DNA of 64,000 nt from NCBI GenBank assembly GCA_949316235.1, contig OX438741.1, forward strand, positions 19,035,124 to 19,099,123, read 5' to 3'. The translations under genes were made by a program, and so were the position numbers. Below are positions 45,053-56,325 of this stretch, piece after piece. The notes under the pieces are model-generated. The model was given only the letters and a program-made list of their open reading frames with translations, made no database searches and was not told the origin of the DNA. Each line of letters opens with the position of its first letter. Position 1 is the first letter of the stretch. The DNA comes from Oegoconia quadripuncta (lineage: Eukaryota; Arthropoda; Insecta; Lepidoptera; Autostichidae).

Positions 45053-45440
45053 GTAAAACAGTATTTTCAGTAAGGTTCCAGTTGATATACAAAATCTTCC
45101 TCTCGATAAATTTAAAGATACTATAAAACAGAAACTTATTAACAAAGCATATTATAAAATATCTGACTATTTAGATGATAATCATCCCTGGACATAATCA
45201 GATCGTTCGCATGCCATCTATTTCACGATTACTAATGAAATATAAAAACCTTTTTGTAATATAAAAACCTTTATGTAAAATCAAAGCCTGATTTTAAAAG
45301 AGTAACCCTTCGAGTTTCTTGCTTCTTCTTCTCGGGGGAAAATTGCATTTTGAACAAGCAGTAGCTTAAAAATGTAAAATTGACTGTTTTAAGTGTACTC
45401 TGTGTACCTACAAAATAAAGCATTTTTGACTTTGACTTTG
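45053..45440 (+). mobile_element. LINE X 3' end with coding C-terminus
   Basis: The first about 145 bases encode LPLDKFKDTIKQKLINKAYY and KISDYLDDNHPWT followed by a stop, clearly related to the C-terminus of the LINE at 7994-8734. The 3' untranslated region follows and the copy ends ACAAAATAAAGCATTTTT plus (GACTTT)n. With 45757-46218 it forms a long inverted pair. Confidence 0.88.
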
Positions 45441-45756
45441 AGTATTTCATAGAGCTTACAAATTATGAAATTTACATAAGCAGATGTTGAGAAATTTGTT
45501 TATAGTTTACTCCAAGTGGATGACCAGAATAAGATCGACATATTGGCAATAAATAAGTAACAGACAGACGTGACCAAACTGGGAACCGATACGGAACTTT
45601 CTCTTTGTTACTCTAACTTCCTTAGTTGTTTCTATGTTCTTTGTTCTTGAACACAAGAGCAAATAACAATGAATTGGATATTTTTTATGATAAAAAGGAG
45701 TATACGTCGATGGCTATACCTGACGGTGTCACATTGCTTGCTTACTTGTCAAGTTT
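45441..45756. other. Spacer between two inverted LINE X copies
   Basis: No gene recognised. Confidence 0.5.
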
Positions 45757-46218
45757 ATAGTCAAAGTCAAAGTCAAAAATGCTTTATTTTGTAGGTACAC
45801 AGAGTACACTTAAAATAGTCAATTTTACATTTTTTCAGTTACTGCTTGTTCAAAATGCAATTTTCCCCTGAGAAGAACAAGCAAGAAACTCGAAGGGGTG
45901 CTCATTTAAAATCAGGCTTTGATTGTACATAAAGGTTTTTATATTACAAAAAGGTTTTTATATTTCATCATTAATTAATATAAATTAAAGCCTAGTTGCT
46001 TAGTGTGGAACTAGATGGCGCTGTCTGTATATGTCCAAGTAAGTAATTGTGAAACAGCCTGACATGCGAACGATCTGATTATGTCCAGGGATGATTATCA
46101 TCTAAATAGTAGACTAAAATATCATAGATGATATTTTATAATATGCTTTGTTAATAAGTTTCTGTTTTGTAGTATCTTTAAATTTATTGAGAGGGAGATT
46201 TTGTATATCAACTGGAAC
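45757..46218 (-). mobile_element. LINE X 3' end, inverted copy, with a SINE B fragment inside
   Basis: Starts at the inverted (AAAGTC)n tail at 45757 and runs upstream to about 46218. At 45988-46040 it contains TTGCTTAGTGTGGAACTAGA and ATATGTCCAAG, the 3' tail of SINE B, inserted in the LINE. Confidence 0.82.
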
Positions 46219-46495
46219 TGAAACCACCAATTCTACACCGCTTTACTCAGATATCATACATATTGTTAAAGGACTTTGCCACGACAATTGGAAGGAGAAT
46301 TTTGACGAGCGATCTCGGTATAAGGGGATATGGTACAAAACAATCCAACCTCAGCCTTTCCATATCCCTTGGTTCGGAGACGCTGATATGAGCAGGACAA
46401 ACATTGTCACGGCCTTCAGGCTTCGTTCAGGACATATTCCATTAAATAGTTTCGGATACTTAATGGGTAAAATACTATATATAATAATATAAAGC
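46219..46495 (+). pseudogene. LINE C-terminal fragment (I/Jockey-like, after RNase H)
   Basis: The frame encodes WKENFDERSRYKGIWYKTIQ and NIVTAFRLRSGHIPLNSFGY. The spacing of K-G-x-x-Y and R-L-R-S-G-H matches the region after the RNase H domain of I-type LINEs and resembles 40320-40757. Truncated at both ends; the frame continues leftwards into LINE X sequence, so the annotated start there is not real. Confidence 0.68.
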
Positions 46496-47262
46496 TTTTT
46501 TTATTGTAGACAAAGAGCGATACTTAAAATATGTAACAATACATTAAAAAAAACATCACTGTTATCGGAACACAATTGACAAAAGACAAAACGTTAAGAT
46601 TTATAGCAATAATGGTTTGATTATAGGACTATTTTATAAGACCAAAAAATATATAGATATTACACACAATAAATACAAAGTATAAAAGCCTATATACTAA
46701 AATACATATTAATAAATACTTACGTATGATATATATTCTTCTGCATCTGAATTCGTGTAATTCCCATTAACTGATGACGTCACTTGATTACAAATAATCA
46801 ACTGTTAGCCTGACACAAGTTTACCAATCAGCACAATAATGGAGACGTGTAAAGCTGATGATGATTTAATATGGATCCGTTTCGTTAAGGTTTTAAAGGC
46901 CTTTTTATAGAACTTCGAATACAGAGATCTTGTACTCAAGTTATCTTCTTTTTAAGAAATAGGTATGGTAAATGTATGTACACTTAGTTAATTCGTCCAC
47001 AAAACTGTCTCTAACAAGGAGGAAAATGGAATTGGAGTAAACAGAGCGGTTCATTATGACAAAACAACTGACGAACACATAAAGGGAGATAATCGGGAGG
47101 AGCCGAGATAATTCCTCAAAGCAAATGTTGGAGTACCTATAAATATAGGTACGAGTATAGTGAGTGAAATAACATCCCTTGCTTCCCGAAGGATAACGAA
47201 CCGAATGTATTTAAAACTAACAGCACCGCCTAAAATCTTTATAATCACAAACTAACAAAATT
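46496..47262. other. No gene recognised
   Basis: AT-rich noncoding DNA. Confidence 0.5.
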
Positions 47263-47447
47263 AACCGCCTCCGTGGCTCAATGTAAACAGCATTGGGTTT
47301 ACGATTCGGAGGTCGCGGCTTCGATCCCCAGCGGTGTAGATGTTTAAGTACTCGGTTTGGTTGGTGGTAGGGCATTTTAAATGTCCGCCTGGCTAGTTAC
47401 CACCATCTTATCTAAATCTGCCGCCAAGCAGCAATGTTAATAGCATT
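47263..47447 (+). mobile_element. SINE family C, 3'-truncated copy
   Basis: Complete head (CCGCCTCCGTGGCTCAATG) down to GCAATGTTAATAGCATT, where it is cut off and joined tail to tail with the next SINE. Confidence 0.87.
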
Positions 47448-47457
47448 AAACATTTTT

Positions 47458-47684
47458 TTTTATTTTTTATATTTCGGACACTTACACCAATCATCTAGTC
47501 CCAAACTAAGCAAAGCTTGTGCTATGGATACTAGATAACGGATAAACATACATAAATATTTATATAAACATCCAAAACTCGGGAATAAATGTTCGTATTC
47601 ATCATACAAACATTTACCCGTCGCGGGATTCGAACCCGCAACCGTTGGTTTCGCAGATAGGGTCACTATCCACTACACCAATCA
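47458..47684 (-). mobile_element. SINE family A, copy
   Basis: Inverted full copy with CGCGGGATTCGAACCCGCAA as B-box region. A 68-codon frame at 47460-47666 is an artefact of the SINE, repeated at 59697-59906 and 55425-55673. Confidence 0.88.
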
Positions 47685-47754
47685 CATTGCAATTTACATA
47701 GAGCGTAAATCTGAGAGAAAGAATTATCATTAATGTGCATATAAGGATCTATGC

Positions 47755-47880
47755 GCCTCATCACGAGCTATGGAGAGGATTATTCTTGATATATCTCTAC
47801 GAATCGAAGCAGAAATGAAGATATCCATAGAAGAACAATTATCTGTCGTTTTACTCGGGTAAATTCCATCTTCGGAGTAA
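47755..47880 (+). pseudogene. Small LINE polymerase fragment
   Basis: Reads SSRAMERIILDISLRIEAEM then KISIEEQ, like the RAMERxMLxISLRDRxRN block of RTE-like polymerases. Too short for more. Confidence 0.5.
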
Positions 47881-49113
47881 CAGGAGGGTTACAACAGTTT
47901 GCTGTCGACGTATCAATAATTCATACTATGTGTGCTTCTTGTTCCACAATGCGGACTACGGAGGCATGGAAGATTTTGTCGAAGTCGTTGTCCTTGAATC
48001 TTTCAACCTTATTATCTTCAAGTACAGTGTTTTTTCTTTAATAAAGTACAATGGCACTTAATAGAATTGCGACCTAGCCTGTTAGACTAATAAGTATCTA
48101 CCTAATTTAAAAACATTAACTACCAAAGAAACTATATCTAAGAAATGAGTCCACTGACGTTTCTTAGTTTTTCTTAATCGTAAGACATTTTGTTCGTGTG
48201 TTCATTAATAGCTGGCACTATCACTATATATTTTATCACCACATTACACTACCTCAAACGGTTTCACTCTTTTGAACCTTGTCGCCTTGTGATGTCACGG
48301 AGCTGGATAGACTCGACATTCACGTGGTGATGAAGCCTTTTTTCGTAATGTTTAGGGAATTTACTTAAAAAAAAGAATATTTTAAGCATCATACTGCATC
48401 ACTTAGATAATGTATGTGCTCTTATTGTAATGTCTAATAGTAAGGGAGTGAGAGCCTGGAGATCTGTAGCACAGGATTCGAACCTATTTCAGACTCCAGT
48501 CTCTTTGTTACTATACTCCAGGTATTTGTTTTTGTATTTACCTAACATTACTATTTCATCAATGTACCTATTTCTTTGTGGTGAGATAATAAATATTTAT
48601 TATTATTATTAACATTTAGCTACATCGTCACTTTCGAGATTGTCGTCAAATTCGTCTCTAGTACCTTCGGTTACATCTCCAGTTAATCATATAAAAGAGA
48701 ATATTTCTCTATCCGAGACCTGTAGCATACCAATCGTAATACTCGTATCTTAGCAATCTTACACAACCAGATGCTAGATAAGCTTTGATTTCCAGTTCGT
48801 TCGGCCGATGATAATGACTAACAAATATGATTAAATCCCCAAATAACTGTGCATAAAGGCTATAATCGGTCGCTCGTATCACGGTGCTCGCATTTATCTT
48901 GCATCTCGGCTCGAAAAGGGAGGCCTACTCGAACCGTGAATGGGGGATGAATCTTTGAATCAAATGTTTAAGCTATGAAATGGAGGCGGGCTAATATTTC
49001 CGTTGCCTCCAGTTCTCGTTAAAATTCGTTCGTCAAAAATTATTCCACGCGTCATTTTTAACGAATCATTTATTTTATTATTTTAGCGTAAACTGGTGAA
49101 CGCCTCCCCCAAG
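47881..49113. other. No gene recognised
   Basis: Noncoding. Confidence 0.45.
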
Positions 49114-49623
49114 CAGTGGCGTGCACAGCGTTTTGTCACAGGGTAGACACAAGATAAATATTGAATGAGAAAAATACAACTACAAAATAATAATTTATTC
49201 ATATAACAATCTTTGTTAAGAATACCACTATTCGCGACCAATCGCCAATCACGCAATTTTCCAACGGTTTTACCGTTCGAACGGAACGTTTTTGGTTTTG
49301 GTTTAGCTATAGTTTAGTGTTATTTGTAGCTGACGTAAAAAATGGTATCGCATTATTTTCTGTGAACGATTATATCGTTGACGCTACCTGAGTAAAACCA
49401 AATCGAAAAATGTTTCGAGCTAATTTTAATACTCGTTATTAAAAAAAAACTAGTTTAATTTCCGTTCAAATGATTAGCGCAATACGAAACGTAACGTTTT
49501 TGGTTATGTTTTAGCTTTGGTATTATCGTTCAAACTTAGAGCGATCGGCCCCCAGGTCTTAACAATGCATTTCGAAGAAACTTACAATTTGATAGGATAG
49601 CTTGTATAGAGGGCACGCCACTG
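49114..49623. mobile_element. hAT-like MITE, copy 2, interrupted
   Basis: Ends CAGTGGCGTGCACAGCG and GGGCACGCCACTG; both end regions match 28434-28682. Flanks CCCCCAAG and CTCCCAAT agree at 6 of 8 positions (decayed target duplication). About 49222-49555 is an insertion of another repeat, part of which recurs at 36717-36780. Confidence 0.78.
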
Positions 49624-49800
49624 CTCCCAATGTACGTTTTTTTTTTCAGTACATTGGACGTTTCTTATATTATTATTACACCTTCCTATACATGGGACAG
49701 AATAGAATATAAATTTATTTTGCTAAAAATGTGATAACAAATGGTTTTAATATATGTTTTTAGGGTTGTTGAATTTTTGGGAAAATAATCATTTATTTAT

Positions 49801-49915
49801 TTAACACTTTATTGTATATAAGCATACACGTCAAACAAAACAAAAAACAGGAGAATATTAAAATATACAAAAGGCGAGCTTATCTCTATAAGAGATCTCT
49901 TCCAGCAAACCTCAG
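49801..49915 (-). mobile_element. LINE T 3' end, copy 2
   Basis: On the minus strand GCTGGAAGAGATCTCTTATA, GAGATAAGCTCGCC and a downstream AATAAAGTGTT; hairpin ATCTCT/AGAGAT is perfect. Confidence 0.72.
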
Positions 49916-50166
49916 TAAGGAGACAAATCATATTAACACTTTCACGGACAGTGAACCAGTGCAATGGAAGTTTTATTAGTATTACGTTCAGCGCTCGCAA
50001 AAGTGTTATGCTTGTTTGAATCCACTCGCACATTTCTGACAGGCGAGAAATGTCTGATATGTAAATCGTAAAGTCTGAATATGGTATACGATGAAAAACA
50101 TCCAATGATCTGAAAAAAAATTGGGAGAAGCGTTCACCAGTGGACTTATAATAAGGGCTGGAAACA

Positions 50167-50377
50167 TCTAATAATATAAATACGAAAGTTTGGATGTTTG
50201 TTAGTTTATTTGTTGCTCAATTACGGCGTAACGGATGAACGGATTTGGATGAAATTTGTTATACATGTAAAATATACCTTGGATTTTTTATCTCGATGAA
50301 GTGAGTAGGTCCCGCGGGATAAACAAATTTCCACGATAAAGTTACTCCACGCAGGCGAAGCACGGGCGGAGAGCTAG
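50167..50377 (+). mobile_element. Helitron-like element, full short copy
   Basis: A|TCTAATAATATAAATACG start, GAACGGATTTGGATGAAATT middle, 3' part CGCAGGCGAAGCACGGGCG (hairpin remnant) and CTAG|T end. 211 bp; no coding capacity. Confidence 0.75.
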
Positions 50378-51479
50378 TAAAATATATATTGTATAGTGGA
50401 TTTTATAAAGAATAATGTATTTTTTTTCTAATTGTTAGCTCGTTCATTATAACACAAAATAGAAGTGGCTTCTCCAATACACATTCTATTCAATTAAAGA
50501 ATTTTTGGATCATAAGGTGGAAATATAAATTATCTGATGTATTTAATACTATTGAATGTAACTGACATGTATTATATGTTATAATGTATTTGATATTATG
50601 AATTTAACAGTAATTAATGTTATCGACTTGAATTATGTAGGTAAATGAATTTAGTATCCAAAAAAATAATTATAACTGTAATAGTTTTAAGATTTATAGA
50701 TTGCTGCTAAAAGTGGCTGAATAGGCGATAGAACCAGTACTGAAACATCTTATAATGTACCCTATTCAATAGCAAATAAATCATTTGTATTTGCATTTAT
50801 CCTGCCGAAATAGAACTTTACTTCTTAGTTCTCAGCAAAAGCTTGGTATCAGAAGTGGCTTTAGTATGAAGACTTTTACCAATGCCTTTACAGGTTTTCA
50901 TGTTGAATGCATTTTGTTAAAAAAAAAAAATGTCCCACGTCTGTAACTTGCGCCACCGATCAAGGCTTTACGTCCAGACGAGACGTCCCGTACAGATTCT
51001 GACGGACAATGGGGGACAGAAATAGGGACGCGGCGGGACAACGTCTATTGTGGCGATGTGAAACTGAAATTTAGAAACATACGGGAGAGGAAGTGGCTTA
51101 ACTCGAAATTGAGAAAAGTTTTATGATTTCAATTCCGAGTGGATTTACCTGTGTCTATGTCGTGTTAGAGGTTTTCAAGAGCACGCAAGCCGGTGGCTCT
51201 CTTATATGATAGAGTACGATGAGTTTCATGTGATATCTATGATTTATGTTTGGTTCAAATTATGAGATTATTCATATTTATTTGAACCACATATATATAT
51301 ATATTTTATGCACAATTTTGTTTTGTGCCAAAGTCAAATGCTTACACAATATTGGTCTATTCATAAACGCTTTATTGTACTTCATAAAATTTTCAAAATT
51401 ATTGTGACTACTTAATTTACAATTAATATTCTTTGTTGTAGTTACTTAATAAAAGGTTTCACTCGTATTTTGTTGGAAT
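50378..51479. other. No gene recognised
   Basis: Noncoding AT-rich DNA with a (TA)n run at 51290-51304. Confidence 0.5.
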
Positions 51480-51632
51480 AAATGGAACATATTGTAGAAA
51501 TGGAAAACATCTACAAACCGAAAACACAAGGTCTGTATTCATCATACAAACATATGTCCCTAGCGGGATTCGAATCCGCGACCTATTGGTATAGCAGTCA
51601 GAATTTTTAACCACTACACCAAACAGGTCGTC
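51480..51632 (-). mobile_element. SINE family B, 3'-truncated copy
   Basis: Head GACGACCTGTTTGGTGTAGT from 51632, B-box GGATTCGAATCCCGCTAG and part of the body; the shared 3' tail is missing. Confidence 0.8.
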
Positions 51633-51790
51633 GTAATAAATTTGAGGCCTGTCTGTCTTTGGCATTATATCGTCAAAACGGCTGAAGAGATCTGAAACAT
51701 TTCCATTCATTACCTATTGCTGACAGGCGACGAAAAAATCACCCCATGTGTTTTCAATGAAGGCTTTATATGAGGGAAACCTGCTGTGAA
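51633..51790 (-). repeat. 158-bp leader linked to SINE B, copy 2
   Basis: Same length as 37191-37348 and about 94% identical by eye. It ends at the same base of the SINE. Confidence 0.85.
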
Positions 51791-52019
51791 TTTTGATAGC
51801 GTGAAGAGGGTGTAAAATTGTATTTAGGTGTTACGCCCCGCTGTGAACGGGGCTTTTATATCCTCAGTGTACGCTCTGCTTCCGCACTGGTACTCTGTTT
51901 TACACGAGATTTGGCTTTAGTGTTTCATGCATAAGTAAGTAATTATTTGGACGTTTCAGTTGTGTTATCGTTGAGTGCTGAGCAATCGTTGACTGTGATT
52001 ACTTATGATTAGTGTGTAT
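51791..52019. other. Noncoding, GC hairpin at 51835-51853
   Basis: GCCCCG (51835-51840) and CGGGGC (51848-51853) flank a 7-base loop and are followed by CTTTTATA. It may be the start of the retroelement 5' region that follows. Confidence 0.45.
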
Positions 52020-52720
52020 CATCATGTCAGCCATAGGACGTACACTGCGACCGGGAAGGTGCCGTCGCAACGGGCCCTCTCGCGCTTCATACCGCTCGCT
52101 GATCGCTGTGTGAAAGCGCGACAATGCTCCCCGTGGAGAGAACTAGCCTCCCTTTGTGTTGCGGGGGGACCTGGAAGCCGCTTATGCGTCCTCCCTACTG
52201 CCGCGGAAGGTCGCCGCGGGGTTTAGTGGACTCCCACATGACCGTCTCGCCGTCTCCCAGACGAGCGGTAGGCCTAACGCATTTCCACACGAAAAAAAAG
52301 GACGTCCGCTGCTGAACATAACCCTCCCCATCGTGAGGCTTCAAGCAGAGTAGAATAGAATCAACCCATCACATCTCGTGGGTGTCGTACAAGGCGACTA
52401 ATGGACATGAAGAGGGTTTTTGACATCTTGGTACAGTGGTGGGGAGCAGCCTCACTGGCCTAAAGCCACCGTGGTCTGCCATCGCCAACTCGCTTCCCTA
52501 GCGTGGCGATTACGCAAACCCCCACCTGGACGACAGAAGAAGAACGCAGGCTCCCAGTCCCCGGCTGGCACCGCTAAATAGCGACCGAATAATAACCCCA
52601 TAGCGACCATGGAAACCGCAGGGTAGGGGGTTCTAAGAATGGGTATTCTTAGCACCTGCCGGGTGGCGGAGTTGGAGCTACCACCCCCAACGGAAACTGG
52701 CCCTGGTAACGCAACAACTG
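52020..52720 (+). mobile_element. GC-rich retroelement remnant
   Basis: GC-rich against its surroundings. 52145-52300 resembles 53030-53193 and, inverted, 57893-58060 (GGTCGCCGCGGGG, CTCCCACATGACCGTCTCGC, GCGAGCGGTA-like blocks, short A tail). 52376-52400 (GGTGTCGTACAAGGCGACTA) resembles, inverted, 59498-59525. This fits a LINE 5'/3' untranslated region plus decayed coding part, but no polymerase motif is visible. Confidence 0.5.
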
Positions 52721-53029
52721 GTGTGTACTTAAATGTATTAGATAACTAAAGGGGTTGTTCAGTGTCTGTGATAAAACACGCTGTATTTGTATATTATTTT
52801 TACTCTTTATGTAGCGTTACTCAATAATCCCTTTCGTTGTGTAACGTATTTATGTATACATTCTGTATACCTACTGATTTTTTTTCTATACTATGTACGT
52901 ATACTATGTTGGAGACTGGTAGCTTGGTCAGCCGTCGTTTATCATAATGAGATATTTTTGTAATTTTTTACAAGCTCTTATTTAATTAACTTCATAATGT
53001 ATTAACTATGTCCGTTCAAAATTTGCTAT
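52721..53029. other. No gene recognised
   Basis: Noncoding. Confidence 0.45.
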
Positions 53030-53193
53030 CATCGAGGTCCTCCCTACTGCCGAAGAAGGTCGCCGCGGGGTTTAGGGTTTTAGTGGGTATCGCTCCCGTT
53101 AGAGAGGGGAGTCCCACATAACAGTCTCGCCGTCCCCCAGGCGAGCGGTACGCGTCATGCGTTTCTCCGCGCCAAAAAAAAAATGAGGGGCAG
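53030..53193 (+). mobile_element. GC-rich LINE 3'-end-like repeat
   Basis: GAAGGTCGCCGCGGGGTTTA, GAGTCCCACATAACAGTCTC, GGCGAGCGGTACGCG and an A10 tail. Same family as 52145-52300 and 57893-58060. Confidence 0.7.
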
Positions 53194-53599
53194 ATATATA
53201 ATTAGATATAGGCACTTAAATATTGGTGCATAAGTTAAGAAGTCTCCTAAGATAAATACTTCGCCAGAGATCGAACTCGCAACATTTGTATCATAATAAC
53301 AGAATTTACCGAGCATCACAAAGCGCAAGTCGCATCAAATGTCCCTCACACATAATCTTAGATCATACACAGAGAAATCCATCGGCAGATTGGCTTTGCT
53401 CCCAAAGGCAATTCACTTCAACATTCCCTGGATAGGTGAGCGCTTTCGTCGCTAGATTCAGCTTGCAATTTGTTTTATCAATTAGTAAATTCATATTAAC
53501 ATGGGTTAAATTCATTCTTCGACCGAAAGATAATTTTTATAGTGCATGAACGACATTGTTTATGCATCAAAGACATTTATGATACCTGAACTTCGATTG
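53194..53599. other. No gene recognised
   Basis: Noncoding; a GATCGAACTCGCAACATTT motif at 53270 may be a decayed SINE B-box. Confidence 0.35.
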
Positions 53600-53730
53600 T
53601 AAATGTAAATGCCATGTCGTATCAGGAAGTCAAAGGAAAGGCGGAATGTAGAGAGGAAAGGACTCCACCGACAAGAGCATAGCTCTTAAATTGAAGAGAT
53701 AAAGAATTCGATCTTCTACAATAAAGAATA
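53600..53730 (+). mobile_element. LINE 3'-end fragment, family S
   Basis: CATGTCGTATCAGGAAGTCA, GACTCCACCGACAAGAGCAT and AGCTCTTAAATTGAAGAGAT; homologous to 17262-17350. Confidence 0.6.
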
Positions 53731-54466
53731 TGACAATGAGAGAAAGAAAGAATTTGTCTCGTGTTTTTTTTTTAAAGTGACAAACTAAAGTATATCCTTA
53801 GTCACTAAGTAGACAGGTCCGATGACTGTGCCTTATACTTTATATTTTTTTTGTACACTAGCGCCGTTGCGGTGGTATTCGACAACTTTACTCGTTCTAA
53901 TCTACTTCGTTAGCCGTGTTCTGTGGCCGTGTTGAACGGTCTACGCTATTTTGTTTAATTTGTTAATTAATATTTTAGTAATTATTGGGTCTACACTCAC
54001 CTCACACACACCAACGCATCACCACAATCATAACACAACCTATTTTACCCAACATTCAGTGAAAGTGCTTCATCATTGCTGAGTTGGTAAGTTTCTTTGA
54101 TTTCCAATTTACAAATTCTCCCTGTTGATCAGGTATTTAACGCTCTCGACGTAAAGGTTGTGACGGGCCTGATTACTAGTTACTTAGTTATATTAACTAT
54201 GCAAATATAAGTTAGTTGTAATTAATTTCCACTAGGAATTCTCCATCTCGGCGCTAATAATAAAGCGCTTCTCGTAGCGCTTAGATCACGAAGCCCAGTA
54301 ACGGTTTGATTGGACATGTAATGAAGCGAAACAGAATTATTGATAGAACGTCACATCACCTGTCTCATCCTTGAATGACGCTTAATAGCATTATATTATT
54401 GGTTCTCTTTCTCCCATTAGGGTGAAGTGTTTTGTTATTTCGATTCCAGATAATTGTGGCATGTTT
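53731..54466. other. No gene; splice-donor-like site at 54089
   Basis: GAGTTG|GTAAGT at about 54088 follows a stretch (53990-54088) with a mildly exon-like composition. No open frame supports it. Confidence 0.25.
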
Positions 54467-54770
54467 AACCGCCACCGTGGCTCAATATAAACAACATAGG
54501 GTTTACGAATCGGAGGTTGCGGGTTTGATCCCAGCGAGGTACATGTTTAGTACTCCGTTTCGTTGGTGGTAGGGCATTTTAAATGTCCGCCTGGCTAGCT
54601 ACCACAATCTTATCTAAATCTGCCGCCAAACAGCAATGTTAATAGCATTGTTGTGTTCCGTTTGTCAGAGATAAGATAGCCAGTTCCCCAAATATTTGGG
54701 TTTCCGTGTCAATACGCTTCCACCTTCGGTCTCATCTTCACTTAACATCAGGTGTGATTGAGGTCAAGTG
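54467..54770 (+). mobile_element. SINE family C, copy
   Basis: Head CCGCCACCGTGGCTCAATAT, body and CATCAGGTGTGATTGAGGTC; the A tail is missing. Confidence 0.87.
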
Positions 54771-54794
54771 CTATATATCCTTTGACACTCTCGG

Positions 54795-54925
54795 TCAACG
54801 CAAGTCCGTCCCGGTTTTCCATTGATGGCACTAACCTAACCCAAATCCACTAAACCGCACTGGACCCACCGCGTGGTGGATTAAGGCCTCTACCCTTTCC
54901 CAGTAAAGCTGATGATGATCAATAA
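54795..54925 (+). mobile_element. LINE 3'-end fragment, family Q
   Basis: CACCGCGTGGTGGATTAAGG, CCTTTCCCAGTAAAGCTGAT and a (GATGAT)-type tail. Confidence 0.6.
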
Positions 54926-54943
54926 ATTTCCATGGTTAATCTA

Positions 54944-55167
54944 ACTAATATTATAAATGCCAAAGTTTGGATGTTTGTTTGTTTGTTGTTCAATCACGAC
55001 GAAACGGATGAACGGATTTGGATGAAATTTGGTATACAGGTAGAACATACCCTGGGTTAAGACATAGGATAACTTTTATCCCGATAAAGTGAGAAGTTCC
55101 CACGGGATAAACGAATTAACCTCGATAAAGTTATTCCACGCAGGCGAAGCCGCGGGCGGAATGATAG
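54944..55167 (+). mobile_element. Helitron-like element, copy
   Basis: A|TCTAACTAATATTATAAATG start, GAACGGATTTGGATGAAATT, CGCAGGCGAAGCCGCGGGCG hairpin about 10 bp from the end, degenerate end GATAG|T. Confidence 0.78.
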
Positions 55168-55196
55168 TAATTAAAACTATAAAATAATGTATTTTT

Positions 55197-55345
55197 ACTC
55201 GACTGCTCAAGAGAGGAGGGTGATGTTTTTCGTGTGTATCTATGTATGTATGTCCGTTCCTTTGGCGCATCCTGTACTCTAAACGGCTTGACCGATTTTG
55301 AAGTGCATGGTATCGTAAGAAATCCAACATGGCGTCCGCAAAATA
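55197..55345 (+). repeat. Dispersed repeat P, longest copy
   Basis: CTCGACTGCTCAAGAGAGGA, GGGTGATGTTTTTCGTGTGT, TCCGTTCCTTTGGCGCATCC and TTGACCGATTTTGAAGTGCA. Fragments at 32215, 33885, 37605, 43905 and 44225. No TIR, tail or frame seen, so its class is unknown. Confidence 0.7.
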
Positions 55346-55401
55346 TGCTATCAGGTTTTTTAGTTTATTACATAAATACATAGTTATTGACTAAAGGATC
55401 A

Positions 55402-55635
55402 ACGACCGGTTGGTGTAGTGGATAGTGACCCTGTCAGCGAAACCAACGGTTGCGGTTTCGAATCCCGCGACGGGTAAGTGTTTGTGTGATGAATACGAAC
55501 ATTTATTCGCGAGTCATGGATGTTTATATAAATATTTATGTATGTTTATCCGTTATCTAGTATCCATAGTACAAGCTTTGCTTAGTTTGGGAATAGATGA
55601 TTGGTTACCTAAGTGTCCGAAATATTTATTTATTG
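55402..55635 (+). mobile_element. SINE family A, copy
   Basis: Full copy from CGACCGGTTGGTGTAGTGG to CCGAAATATTTATTTATTG. Confidence 0.9.
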
Positions 55636-56194
55636 ATCGAACTGAAACCTCAAACAGCCCCAAAATGTCATAAGGAAGGAAGTATACACCACAATTTAAT
55701 TCAAGATACCTAAAAGAAAACAAAGTTGTCCCCTCAGAGATAACACGATTTTTCGAAATATTTACATTTAATTTGTCTCCACAATTTTAGGGGAAAAGGA
55801 GAGACAAGAACCCTACGTTGTTCCAAGTTTCTGACGAGCGATATTGATAATGAAATTACGTTCCATTTTCGGGGTTCCGTAAAAAATAAATATTTAAAAC
55901 CCACGGCGATGAAAGTGGGCAACGATTTCCTTTATAGCGGTAAACTGACTTTTAATAAAATTCGATATAATATTTCTCAGATCCCGTGGAGATATAAAAT
56001 CTATTTTGGGTCTATTTCGTTTATAAATGATCATAAAACATATTTTCAATTATTGGTTAGTAAACAGAGACGTTATCTAATAAGTTTGGTCAGAAGCTTC
56101 AAATCGCGGCTGAAGGAATTTTGTCTCAATTAATTTATTAATTGTCCGCTATGTCTTTGTGCCTGTGGCACCGTAACACTTAAACGGGTGAACA
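55636..56194. other. No gene recognised
   Basis: A 74-codon ATG-initiated frame (55909-56133) has no recognisable motif. Confidence 0.4.
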
Positions 56195-56325
56195 AACAAA
56201 CAAACAAAATATTCTTTATTGTACAACAACAAGAAGAATAAAAAGAAATAAGAAAAAGGGGATAGTACAATTTGGCGGCCTTATCACTAAAAGTGATCTC
56301 TTCCATGCAACCTTTGGTGAACCGA
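56195..56325 (-). mobile_element. LINE T 3' end, copy 3
   Basis: On the minus strand GCATGGAAGAGATCACTTTT, AGTGATAAGGCCGCC, then AATAAAGAATATT and a (TTTG) tail; hairpin ATCACT/AGTGAT is perfect. Confidence 0.78.

Noticed and set aside
51835..51860. Bacterial-type terminator (GC hairpin followed by T)
   Set aside because: The surrounding DNA is insect-like; a rho-independent terminator has no role here.
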